In this document: piece by piece, positions 8,794 through 20,378 of the stretch | How positions within the stretch are numbered: the first letter of the stretch is position 1 | Layout of the letters: each line of letters starts with the position of its first letter | The notes under the pieces: generated by a model | The model's input: only the letters and a program-made list of their open reading frames with translations | What the model was told of the DNA's origin: nothing | Database searches by the model: none | Source of the DNA: Cycas panzhihuaensis | Lineage: Eukaryota > Cycadophyta | DNA: 64,000 nt | Direction of reading: 5' to 3' | Assembly (NCBI GenBank): GCA_023213395.1 | Contig: CM041465.1 | Span: 196,361,741-196,425,740 of the forward strand | Translations under genes and position numbers: made by a program

Positions 8794-9549
8794 AAGGTGC
8801 TCTCTCTACTTGTCCGCAGGATCGCGTTGGAGGAGGTGGTGTGCGAGACGAACCCGTTGCCGGTTGGCTCTCACACGGTATTTCTCTCCTTTAGCGTTGA
8901 GTTCTTTTTTCGTCTTTCCATTTTATCTAGTTCTCGCATGTCCAAGGGGAGGTAAGTGAACCCCCTTCACCACCGTTGATCAACGTTGCATGCGCGGAGG
9001 AAAGAGGAAAGGAGCGCAACCAAGAAGGAGAATCCACACCTCAACCTCAACCGCCGGATCCAGGTATTCCTCGCGTTTCCTTTGTTTTTCCCCCTTATAT
9101 CATTCTTGCTTTTTGCACCTGCCTGATAGGTGAAAGATAAGGAAACATAAAGGAAAAAGGAAAATAATCTTTTATTTTACATTTACTTTCTCGCACTCTC
9201 TTTACTTTACATAACATAGGAATAGAAGACCCGTTTATGCTGTACCTCCCGGCCACGATTTACTTCACACCCGTTGCACGTTGGTTTTGTTGCCCTCTCG
9301 TTGCCTTCTCATTACCTTGAGACGTCGCAACGCGCGAGGTTTCCCTTTCCTTCCCGGCCATCCGAAGGGTAGGAAGGCCTCGTATTTGCACGGCTACCTG
9401 GAAGCAACCAGGCACCTTGCAGCCCCGAACTGCGGCCCGGCCAAGACGGACGTCCTGCGAGGTGAGATCCTCGCTGCCTAGCCTAGTCAGTGTGGTGTTT
9501 TATATCCCTTTGCTAGACGCAGGATCACCGCCCCGCAGGGAGCGTTCCA

Positions 9550-12233
9550 GTGGGCACCCTCCTGGAGGTGCATTGCTTCCTTGAAAGGTGGGAGACAAGT
9601 TGCCTATCATATTGGAAGTCCTTGTATTTTAGAGTTGAGGTTGCAACAACTGCTAGATATGTGCAAGAATTTCTGCTTTGGTGCTATCAAGATCTAATTT
9701 TGTAGGGATGTCGTCGAATTTGTTGGTGACCTCTTATTTGAAGCTATTCAAGTTGTTGGTCAAATCAATGATTTTCTCTCCTTGTGTTTTTGCATTTAGA
9801 ACTATAGAAGGGGCTTAAAGAAGCAGGAATGAGCAGAAAGAAGGGAAATGGACGAAGTGGGATAGATCAAAAAAGAACGGGATTTAAGAACTAGGTAGTT
9901 GTTACAAGAAAGAGAAGGGGGCAAAGAGGGGGATGTGGGGTGTCTATAGTTTGTTGAAATGGAGTATATGAGATTTAAGGGAGAGTTTGAGGTGGCAAGG
10001 CCCATTGATGACCCGGATACTAGTAAGTGTGAAAATTGTTTGTACGAACTAACCTAGTGAAAAATGACCAGTGCAATGTGTTGATTGAAATAAGGTATGA
10101 GAATTTTAATGATAATTTTTTTGCTGTGGCCTCATATCGTTAAACATGACTAACTGGAGTTCCTGAGTTTTTTTTTTTATTATTGCGAGTCTAACTGTGC
10201 CAACAGTTTCTAAATTTGGGTAGTATTTTAGAAATTGGAATTCTCTATGGACTAGGAAGTGACCCTTTGTTTTGTTTTGTTTTTTAATGTTGTGTTTTGA
10301 GATCTTAATAAAAAAGTGGAACCTGTGAAGCAAGGTGTAAGTAATACCAAGTGTCCTACCAACTACTAGACAAGGTGTGCTTGGTCTTATAGGCCTACCA
10401 GTAAATTTCTTATACAGAAGTTCGGGGCATGTAGCTTTGTGGCACTAACCGTTAACCACTACACTACATGACTTTGGTGGCCAATAGCTTGCTTATGTTA
10501 GGAAGGATTTGAGATCTATAGGGGTCCTCCTATATACCCGAAGGTATAATTTCACAGTCAGGTTCTGTCTAGAGCTTAGTTCATGAGTGTTATCTTTAGT
10601 CCTTCATGCAAGGGGCAGAAAAACCATGATGCGCTTAGCTAGAATGACAAATCCTTGTGATTTTTAAAGACCCCTGGTACATGGTCTCTACCTAACTACT
10701 TGGGTAGCCACCACGCTGAGTCATCTACCTGGGAAAGAGGGGTGGGAGGAAAAAAGGGTGTCTGCCAAGTAGAGTTATCTACCCTTAGATTGAGAACTCC
10801 AGCATGAAATTGAAATGAATAAACTGAACTAAAAATGAACATAGGAAAAAAAACAAAAAGTGTTGGGCATTACCTAGGGGAAGAAATTCCCCTTTCCTCA
10901 TGACTCCTGAGTGGTGTTGGTTCCTTTCCTCAAACTCCGTGGAGAGAGAGAGAGAAGGTCTTTCCTCGATCTCTACTTGGATAGAGAGAGTGCTCAATTT
11001 GGCAAGAAAAAAAAAAAATCTTGATTTTTTTGTCTATTGAGCAACTTCCCACGATCACGAACTTGACTTTGATATCACTTAGAGCATTTCTTTTCAGAAA
11101 ATCAACCTTGTAAATATAGATCAACAAAAATGGAAGCCAAATATCACCTTAATGAGAATAAATATAAAAATAGATCACAAACAAATTGAACACCAAAGGG
11201 AGTACTAAAGTACTTTATCTTCAAAAGATAATAATACTCAATAACCCTTTACAAGTGATATTCGACCCTTTAAATAGACATGCAGGGGTTTTCTTCCCTA
11301 TTATCCTATTGTTGGCCCTAACAGTCTTACATTTTATTGGAGAGCTTAGTGGCCTGTACACAAATCTTAATAACTAGCATCAATCCTTAACCCTTTGGTA
11401 GTTTCCACTTGCTAGTGCTTAGGAAAGGTGGGGTTACATTATAGTTTGATTGTTTTTATTTCAACATATTATGTTTAGTACAAATTTTAAAAGATTCAAC
11501 ACACATCCAACTTTATACCCAAAAAATCATTTATGGAGGTTAATGTCGATCCCTAGAAGCAGCATTTTTTCCATAGCTTTATCCATTCATGTTGAATTTA
11601 GAAATCATCTACAAAAGTGTTTCCGTCTGCCATAGGAATAGATCATTGCCATTCATGCAGAATTGACTCAGAATTAGCTTCAAACAGTAGACAGAGATGA
11701 CTGAAATAGGAGATAACCCTCATGTGGGGCCATCCTTTTAGAACCACATGGCAGTGTCCAAAAATAATGCCATGTATTTACTCTCTAAATGAAATAAAGG
11801 ACAACCATAGTCTGTTCTAATTCTACAAGTGTTCTCAAGTACTTTATGAATATCCAGGGAAAATAGCATACCACAGATTCATGAACTCTCAGGCACTACT
11901 GCAAAATCACATTACACAAACCAGCAGAATATATGCAACATATTAAAACCTGTAATGTTGCTACTCAAAAATTTTGACTGCTGCTGGTTGAAGGGGATTG
12001 CAACAAAAATCTGACCCAATGATAATTCACTTTTGAATTTCATAAAGTTTAATCGTAACACATCAGAGGCCTCAGCCATGGATACTCATATTCCTAATCA
12101 CTAATCACACTTGTGCTATACAATGTTCATGCAAGGCATCAAAATAATGCCAATAATAAGTGGAGGATTATGAATGTATGAACCAAATAACTGCCAGAAT
12201 ACAGTTGCACTGTTCAAATCCAATAAACATAAG
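9550..12233. other. AT-rich intergenic DNA, no gene seen
   Basis: This follows the LTR of A. Open frames are short and lack recognisable motifs. A run AGTGTAGTGGTTAACGG on the reverse strand near 10450 resembles a tRNA A box, but no convincing B box follows. Homopolymer and GA-rich patches occur near 10850 and 10940. It is probably old, decayed repeat DNA. Confidence 0.55.
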
Positions 12234-13060
12234 TTTACTCTCTGCCTCCAGTTTCTGCTTCATCATTGTGCAGATGCATACGTAGATTTTGGCTCTCTAT
12301 TTCCTTTTTATAAAGGGTCAGATAATAATATGATTTTCCAACGTATCAATAGTCAACAACATAAGTTTCCTCTCTGCCCCCAGTTTCTGCTCCTTCAGAG
12401 TGTAAATGCATACGTAGATTTGGCTCTCTATTTCCTTTTTACAAAGGTCAGATAATAATATGATTTTGTCGAGCTTTCTCTGTACAACAATGGGCTCATC
12501 AAGATAGAAATGGATAATTCAACTGATACAATTATTGCTATAATAGGCAACAAACAGACCTGCACTACCTTACCAGGAGGATTGCACAACAAAACCAATA
12601 CATAAGGACAAAAATACAAAATTGTCAAAAACATATTCAAAATGTGATTTTTATGAAAATTATAACACAGGTGAAATATCAGCAGGACAAAAAACAAATT
12701 TAAGAGAGTAAAATCTCACCAAGTGGAAGGCTATCGTAAAGAAATCATAAAACAATGCGACCAAACCCAATACGCAACGTAAATTTCCTCCTTTATCTCC
12801 TCCATCAGTGTGCAGATGCATATGTGAATTTTTTTCTCTCTACTTCCTTTAAAAGAGTTCCGACAATACTTCATAATATGATCTAAAGATTCATTAATAA
12901 TTTGGAGAGCTCTTTCTAAAAGCAACAAATTTATCAAGATAGATGTGGACAGAGCAACTGGTGAAATTCTTGACGCAATAGGAAATAAATTGCTTTGCAC
13001 CACCTGAGCAGAAGGATTCTACATCAAAACCCAAATATATTGATAAAATTATAAGCAAAG
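12234..13060. repeat. Degenerate direct duplications
   Basis: A unit centred on CAGATGCATACGTAG occurs near 12271, 12403 and (as CAGATGCATATGTGA) 12823. The second and third copies extend further: ATCAAGATAGAAATGG near 12497 matches ATCAAGATAGATGTGG near 12932, so about 300 bp is duplicated with an offset of 420-435 bp. On the reverse strand both larger copies encode similar short peptides (NPPGKVVQ and NPSAQVVQ; SILMSPLL and SILINLLL). I do not recognise the protein. Confidence 0.6.
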
Positions 13061-15285
13061 GTTTGAAAATATAATTGTTTATGCAAAATTAGAACTGTTA
13101 ACTATCTACTATTGAATATGCAGGTACAAGTACGGGTACAACCAAGAAGAACCACGTAGGGCAGCCAAACCCATTCCCCCTACAAACAGCTGTGCGTGCA
13201 TTTTCAACCATATCCAAGCCCTGTACAGTGGCCATCCAGCATAGTCTGTATGGAATATTTATGGACCTCTTTTTCCCAGAGTCAAAATACAAAGGAAAAA
13301 ATAATTTGAAATCTGATTTTTTGAAGTAATTTTTGAACATAGATGTGACCATTATTTATGTAAGTTTTGTTCCCCGCCTTAAACAATTTGCCATCCCAGT
13401 GCACATGAATCCTAAAGTTGGAAGGGGAATCAGATTTTCTGGACCACTCATTTCCACGAACCCACATTTCTCTGAACTAGATAATCTTCTAAGAGTTAAA
13501 ACACATTCTAGTTACTTGGACATTCAATAAAAATTTACACATAAAAGTATACAACAATGGTCCATCAGTGTTACTTCGTTAATAGTGTAAATAAGTACAA
13601 CTAAGCCATTCGACCCTTAGCCTACTTCACACTATTACACTCTGTTTTGTGGCTAATTACTGTATGCCTGGAGTTTGGCACACTTGCATTCCCCAAGATG
13701 TGACAATTAGTTGCATAAACAGAAAGCATATCAAGGGGTGGGTACGCCTACAGACCAAAAGGTAGGTTGGCCCTACATACTAAACGAAGGCTGACTAACA
13801 TACCAGCAAAAGACAGTAAGCTTACTGGCCAATATATGAAAGGCATACTAATGTTCACAGGACCAGCATAGAACATGGCAGACTGAAGTCTGCAGAAGCG
13901 TATGTCGAAGAGCAATCATGAATGCTGCTAAGTCATAACAATGGCTAACTACAGCTAAACAATAGTTAGTTAAGCATAAGGCATTAATATAAAGAGACCC
14001 ATGATTAATTAGAACTAGTGTTAAATGAAAAAACATGTGTAACCCAAAGGGACCACTGCTTCATGGTGTATGGTTGCAGTGATAAATGGTTCACACTGGG
14101 CTCAATGTGAGAGCCAAGTTACTTGTTCCTATGCAATGCTCTCTAGTTTGAGAGCCAAGGCATTCATTGTGTAGTATCTAATGCACATGAGTGAATGTTT
14201 CTGTAAGATGTTCTTAAGTACTAATGCTATAAAGGTCACAACCAGACTTGTGCATGTTACAATATGTGTGCCTATTGACTCTAACTGGTGCATAGGAAGT
14301 ATGCAGCCTCTAGAGCATGTAGATCGGCACAGCAGCATGCCGAAGATACAGTATATCAACATGAGCATTCCACTGAAGATGAGTATCACATAAGAGCGAA
14401 TAGAATATAGACTCTGTATGCTCAGCCATGTCCACCCTTTGGCCTAGGCATACCATTCTTAACTTTGATTCCATTGCCTAGAAACCATCCAACAAGAAGA
14501 TGAGAACCCAAATCTGGAGATGCCATAGTGCTACAACATGTAAAACTATAGACATTTGAGCATGGTCCAACAAATAGGATCCCCAGTTGTTATAACCATT
14601 ACAGGTTTTAACTAAACCCATGCAGCCAATGGACCTTCTAAAACCATGCAAATAAGCATTCTGAATAAAGGATAAAATGAGATAAGGCTAAGAATCAAGA
14701 GATGGAACAAGATGGGACACAAAGGACATGATTATATCCATGAGGACCAATGAACAAGGGGCAGGCCACCCCTTGGAAAGGAAGAGTACGACACCATGAC
14801 ACCATGCTCCTGAAGCCTCAACATTATAAAAATCTAACAAATTTGGAAAGGAGGAAGAATTATCCTGAGGACACAACATGGAAAAGGCAACAAAAGGTCT
14901 TCAAGCAAATGCCAAGTCAAAAAACGGATAAGAAACGTATGTAATGACACCAATAGGGGATCATGCAACAAAATGGCAAACCTGTGTTCATATGACAACA
15001 TCAAAACAACAATAGTATTTGAGAATCAAGTGATCTCTCAAACTGCCTCATATAGTTTCAGAATATGATGGAAATTTGCCAGCTTAAAGATGAGGTAGAA
15101 TTTTAGCAGTGCCTTTTGGGAACCCTCCACAAGCATGCTCTAACTAGGCTTAAACATCCAGATTAAAGATGCACTAATTGGGAAGACAATAAAGCAATTA
15201 TCCACACTTTCAAATAAACACATCAAAAGCACAAGGAATCAATTTTGGATTTCAACAGTAGATTGAAAGTGTTGGTATTGACATC
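13061..15285. other. AT-rich intergenic DNA, no gene seen
   Basis: There are only short frames without known motifs. An open forward stretch around 13100-13330 contains QPNPFPLQTAVRAFSTI, but nothing identifies it. I see no LTR ends here. Confidence 0.5.
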
Positions 15286-17244
15286 ACAGATGAGCTCTAG
15301 CGAGAAAATAGCCGACACTTACATGCAAGATTACATTGTTGAACGATTACTGCCAATATACTAGAAGGAGCTAAGACAGTACCCCATGGACAGCTACAGC
15401 AAGATTAAGATATAGGCCCTGAAGTTTGAAGTATGGAAGAGCCATGAGGCCACTTTAGATAAAACTAACATTGCAAAGAAGGAATTGTGAGAAGAGATCA
15501 AAGAATCAAAAAATGAGCTATCATTCAATAAGATGTCCCAGGAAGAACAAGGCATTAGACCTCAGGCCAGCAATCCAAGAAGGATCATACCGTGGTGGGA
15601 TTGGATACCCACACACAACGCAAAAGAAATGGTATCCTATTTGCCAAATACATGAACATGATACAAAAGATTGTGATTCCAACATTTGTAATATGGCATC
15701 AAAAAATAGGGTCCATGTTCATTCCTCATATAAAACAACCCCTGATAGAAGAGCTGAAAAGAAGTCACTAGGAAGCTGAATGTATTACTTGGAATTTGGT
15801 CATTGGAGGTGAGATTGTCCCTAGGACAAGATAGGGTAAGAAGGTACACATATGTGAAAAAGGTGTGGGCCAAGTGATCATAATTCCCAAAATTGCCTAT
15901 TAACAATAAAGACATCTAAACCAGCTACCATAGTCTAGGACACCCCTGAAGTATGAAATATTAATTACCAAACAAAGGCAAGCAAAGGGAAGGATAAAAA
16001 TGAGTCTGATTCTCAGTCCTAAAGTGGAGGGAGAGAGATTCTGCTAAGCAAATGTAGCATTAGAGGAAGCCGTTGAGAATGGCCAGCAGAATAAATCAAT
16101 TGGTTTAAGACTGCCTGTTATCAAAGAATATAAACAGAGGACACCTCATCTGATGAACACTCCAATAATGCCCAAAGCAGGAAATATCTCAATAAGAGAG
16201 AAGTTGGAGATGATGAAAGACATAGCAGGACAGTTTGGGTTGACAATACCTCTATCCATGGTATTTGCATGGTGGAAGACCAAAATGTTTTAAAAGATCT
16301 AGCCGAATCATAAAAATTCCTTAGTCATGCACATCCACTATTTCATGATATACCCAGGTCCCAATGAGGCTAGGGCAACAGATATATTAGTCAACACTTG
16401 TTGATGGTGGATGAAGAGCTAATGCATTTCCTGAACCCGCCTGGAGAAGAATTGGGATCTCTAAGGTTGATATCGCTGGAGTTCCCAATCAAACTACCCA
16501 AACAAAAAAGGGTATGACCATTAGGAGTTTCCCTAAATGTTCTAGTTATGGTAGCAGGAATAGAAGTAAATCAAGACTCTACCTGTAGTTAAATGATGCC
16601 TAGACCACAACCTTACCTTGCATTGTTAGAGAGGCCTTGGCTGTATGACACTAGGTATTTACAAGATTGGAAACAAGAACCTTAACATTGTCGGGGAAAA
16701 GACAGACAGTGACAAATACCTGTGGTAAATAAAGGCCCTCAGCTTACAAAAGTTATGGATGAAGATAAGGCCTCACACAACTACACTGCTGGTTCATACT
16801 CTGATTTTGCATACCAGAGTGCAGTAGATGTAAATGCCAAAGGAATTTGAGGATGCCTAATGAATATGGGGAGATTGTGGCCGATTTGGAAAGTGGAAGC
16901 ACAAACATATTTCTTTTCAATTGGATGCAAGAAAATTATGAGGTAATGAGACACAGAGCTTTCACATTGAAATAATCATGGATGATGGCCAAAATCTGGG
17001 TAAGGAAGACCACAACCAAGATGAATGGCTTGGAGAAAACCTAGAAGAAAAAATAGAGGAATCGAGCAAAGATATTGTGAATTTACTTCAGGAGATGCCG
17101 AGTAATAGTATAGAGGAATTCTTGGAAAGATTCCAAAATAAAAATGGAGATATTAAACTTGAAGCCAAAATGCCTAAGGAGAAACCTACAACCCCAGAAG
17201 GAATTAGTAAAGCGGTGGTAACCTATGATGGCAAAAATTGTTGA
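15286..17244 (+). pseudogene. Decayed Ty3/gypsy gag-protease remnant
   Basis: Pieces in several forward frames resemble a gypsy gag-protease. YIVERLLPIY and FEVWKSHEATLDKTN (about 15330-15470) are gag-like. WYPICQIHEHDTKDCDSN (about 15630-15690) resembles the C-x2-H...C zinc-knuckle variant of plant gypsy gag. ALLERPWLYDTRYLQDWK (about 16620-16670) matches the conserved RPWL block after the retropepsin active site. A last open frame of 88 codons (16978-17244) is acidic and probably the protease-RT linker. Stops and shifts are frequent, so it is much older than A, B and D. It shows no close identity to the Tat elements here, and its LTRs were not found. Confidence 0.55.
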
Positions 17245-17895
17245 CTGCTACTTAGCCCACAGGCATACCAAAACTAATGTAGCTGCCATGTGTCCTCTTT
17301 ACTCCTTGATGTCAATTGCACTAAGGTTAATTACAACATATATAACAACTTTCCAGTATCCATCACATATTTTAAGAACCCAACTCCTTGACTAATCATG
17401 GTCAAGCCATAACACTAGCAAATGCAAAAAGTGTAACATTTCTTTTTTAGTTTAGTTTATCCTATGTGAGGTGGATGCACAATTTCTGCTTCACCAAGTG
17501 TGAAGATGCACCTTTTTGGTTTCTTAACTTAGTAAGCAATTTTATGTTTAGGTTGAAGTCTATTTGGACTTAAGTTATTTATCTTTTTTCTTCCAAACAC
17601 TTCATTAAATGTAAAAATCACTTTTTGTTTGTTACTTGCATAATAAAAAAGCAGCCAAATTACTCAAATGGGCAATATAAATGAAGAAGCACACGATATG
17701 AACAAGGGAAGAATAGAGGGATAAACAAATGTAAGGGTAAATGCTAGATGCAGAAACACACTTAACTTCTTTGGGAAATAAAATTCAATTAATCAACATG
17801 TATTCTACTAAGGATGCATCCACCAAGTGAAAAAGGAGGTTTGCAGCTTTCCAATGAGTGGTGGAATACAAAAAACAAACATTAGAGAAAGAAGT
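17245..17895. other. AT-rich DNA after the gag remnant
   Basis: Nothing recognisable. It may be the non-coding part of the same decayed element, since it leads straight into the tandem array. Confidence 0.45.
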
Positions 17896-18700
17896 TATGA
17901 AAATTTGAAGTAGACCTCCAAGTTAAAATTTTCAAGTTAGAGGCATCTCGCAAATTCGTAAGCCAGCCATCAAAGGTGGATTTAGAACATTTCAAGCGTG
18001 AAACTGTGAAGTAAGATGGCAAGTAAAGAATCTCTCATGATCTCACAAATGAGCCATTGAGTTTGGGCACTCGAGGACCCAACTCCGAAATTGTGAAACA
18101 AAGGTCATGAAGGGGAGAGTTTTTCGCAATTTCACGAATGAGCTAGCCAGTGGGACCCTACAAACATCTGATTGCAAAGTCATAAAAGCATGGTTGACGA
18201 CATTCTCTTGCTAACTAACATGTGTGCCCCAAATACAATTGCAAAGCCAAAATCCTGAAGTTGTGAAACACAAAATGACAAACAAAGAAATGCCTTGCAA
18301 TTTGGTATGTGGACTACTGAGTGAAAAACCTAGAGGAACTAAATTGCTCATTTGTGAACTGATATCATAGGCGATGCAACTTTCGCAAATTTGCACATGC
18401 ACCAAGGAAGTACAAGTGAAGGTGGATTGAATTGTGAGACCATGAAACAAGCCTTAAGAGAGGAACTTCCTCGCAATTTCACGAGTGGGCCATCAAGTGC
18501 AAACACCTAAAGGTTGAGTTTGAAAACTTTGAAGCAATAGAAAGGCGAGCAAAAGCGACCATTTCGCAAACTTGAAAATGAACTATTGAGTGATAAAATT
18601 CATGTGGTCAAGTGCAAAACCATGAAACAAAGGTGCAAACAAAGAACTCCATCTCACGCTCTCGCCAAGTTCAAACATGAACACATGAAAGGTCATGAAA
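17896..18700. repeat. Degenerate tandem array, period about 88 bp
   Basis: A core like CGCAATTTCACGAATGAGC recurs near 17949, 18036, 18125, 18205, 18296, 18384, 18472, 18565 and 18660, at intervals of 80-95 bp. A second block like GTGAAACAAAGGTCATGAA or GAAACAAAGGTGCAAACAAA precedes many cores. About nine diverged copies are visible. Tandem repeats near the 3' untranslated region are known from several Tat elements, but ownership here is unproven. Confidence 0.72.
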
Positions 18701-19723
18701 ATGCAAAAACAAGAACTCACAAAGGAAAAATCTTGATTCTCACACCCCATAAGGTTGACTATAACTCATACATCAGAGGACATATCCAATTGATTTTGGA
18801 GGCATTGGAATTCTCAATTTCAAACAAACATTCTCAGGCAAGAATAACAAACTCTCCACACAATTGCGATATGCACAAATGACCTAAGTACCAAGGGTAC
18901 AATGAAACTAAGCAAAGGCACCGTTGGCAAGCACTCATATATTCGCCCAAAACTATCTCACTAATGGAACGATTAATGCCAAATCAAATTTGTTGAGTGC
19001 ATATGGAAGGCGTCAGCATGCCTAGGTGAGAAGGGTGATGAATAAAGGCATCCACACAGAGATACTTTTGGAATGACTTGAATAGGGAGGTGTGGAACAA
19101 CTACTCTGACTAGAATAACTACAAATTTTGATGCAACCACCATAGGGCAGGGCCACCCACCAAGACATGATGGTGTTAATGATGGCAAATTGACTCACTA
19201 AGTGTATAGGATTTAGTTGGAAAAGGAAGAGAAAAAGGGATCTCTCTTCCATTATCTAGAGGCATCTCCTTTTCATTCTCATTGAGCATCTTCTTCCATC
19301 TCCAAGTATCATCATTCTTCAAGAAAAGAGTCAAGAATGTGACAAAGATGGTATTAAGAAGACCTGAATAGAGGAAATCAAAAGCCAAGGAGTAATCTAA
19401 AATCTTTGAGTGATCAAGATTGGGCCATTGAGCTTTTTATTTATAGGAATGATACACGAAACCCTAAAGCTCATAGTGGAGCTTTCTCAAATATCTTACT
19501 CGGGAATTTTGCAGAAGTGGACTTGAGTGGGTTATGCATGATCATCCTTTGAGATAGAATCCCAAGACGGACACATCAACTCCCATCGGAATCTCTTTTA
19601 GATTAATTTCATCCCTTGAAAGGGCTAAGTTTGGTAAGTGACATGAATATACGTGTTTATTATTGTGTCAATCTCATTGGACTATATTGATGGTGCTAAA
19701 TTATAGATTGGTATGTGGGGTTT
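18701..19723. other. Intergenic DNA, no gene seen
   Basis: Only short frames, none with a known motif. The base composition resembles that of the array before it. Confidence 0.5.
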
Positions 19724-19874
19724 GGGTTGAGGGAATCCACATTCCCTAAGGGTTGAGGGAGTCCCCCTATGATTTGAAAGGAATTTGGGTTGAGTGAGTC
19801 CCTTTTCCTCCAAGGTTATGACAAGAGCTTGGGTAGAGTGAGTCCCCCTTCCTGTAAGGGTTGAGCGAGTCCCC
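19724..19874. repeat. Five copies of a GGGTTGAGNGAGTCCC motif
   Basis: Copies start at 19724, 19750, 19787, 19831 and 19858 (for example GGGTTGAGGGAGTCCCC), with irregular spacing of 26-44 bp. Each has GGG and CCC ends and can form a small stem. A looser pair, GTGTGGTATGAAACAC and GCGTGGTATGGAACAC, follows near 19950 and 20020. Confidence 0.65.
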
Positions 19875-20138
19875 TCCTTGTTAGTGCTATTAAGGGCATG
19901 AGTAATGCCTGTAGGGTGTGGATTCACAACCTTGTTGGTGTGTTGTGTGGTATGAAACACACTGCTCATTGAGATGAGAACCATGTTGATATATGTAAGG
20001 TTATCTGTCATGTATTGCGTGGTATGGAACACGTGGGTCACTCAGAGAGATAGTCCAAAGGGATTAATCCAACAATGATTCATATGTGGTATGCCATTTC
20101 TAGTTGTTGATGAGAAAGTTGCAGGGTAGTAAGAAGGT

Positions 20139-20140
20139 TT

Positions 20141-20226
<86 letters not shown>
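20139..20226. repeat. Compound (TA)n(GA)n microsatellite
   Basis: A run of about eleven TA units passes directly into more than thirty GA units. Open frames over it are artefacts of the repeat. Confidence 0.97.
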
Positions 20227-20230
<4 letters not shown>

Positions 20231-20327
20231 TTGCAAAATTGTGAGTAAAGAAGTCATTTGGGCATGCTTGGAGTTGAGCATAGAGTGAATACTCCAACAT
20301 TCATATCATGTGCTTCAGCTTGGGGTA

Positions 20328-20378
20328 TGGAAGCGCATCTATGGGGGGTCACTAAGGACAAGGCACTCTAGACGGACA
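20328..20378 (-). repeat. Outer tip of the 3' LTR of element C
   Basis: TGGAAGCGCATCTATGGGGG at 20328 matches the start of the other C LTR at 45520 (TGGAAGCGTGCC). The match runs to GACGGACA, where B begins, and resumes at 30257 with GGATACTAAGGCC, just as the uninterrupted copy reads at about 45575. Confidence 0.93.

Larger units (their letters stand above)
1..9549 (+). mobile_element. Element A: Tat-like Ty3/gypsy retrotransposon, 3' part
   Basis: The window opens inside reverse transcriptase and runs through RNase H, integrase, a reverse-strand PMD gene, an archaeal-type RNase H, a polypurine tract and a full 2.5-kb LTR. The domain order RT-RNH-INT is that of Ty3/gypsy, and the second RNase H with an FTDGGSRGNPGP motif is the known hallmark of the Tat lineage. 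Element D at 49688-64000 is the same family in the opposite direction and was the main guide for frames and boundaries. The 5' LTR, gag and protease lie upstream of the window. Stops and frameshifts in RT and RNase H show it is dead. The base after the LTR begins GTGGG (9550-9554), the candidate target duplication, which cannot be checked without the 5' side. Confidence 0.93.
7048..9549 (+). repeat. 3' LTR of element A (2502 bp)
   Basis: It starts TGTTTCCC after the polypurine tract and ends AGCGTTCCA, matching TG...CA. It aligns along its length with both LTRs of B and with the D LTR (49688-52216). Recognisable blocks are the conserved TATGACGACTCAC segment near 7230, a pair of stem-loops at 8386-8434, a TATA box at 8746, and the end GCTAGACGCAGGATCACC. 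No coding region is supported inside it. Confidence 0.92.

Noticed and set aside
10340-10490. tRNA-derived SINE on the reverse strand (A-box-like TAGTGTAGTGG)
   Set aside because: No B box or tRNA fold can be formed, and there is no tail or target duplication.
16978-17244. 88-codon forward frame as a free-standing gene
   Set aside because: It follows a decayed protease block directly and is most likely part of the same gypsy remnant.
20042-20300. Reverse-strand frames with Ser-Leu repeats
   Set aside because: They are translations of the (GA)n microsatellite.
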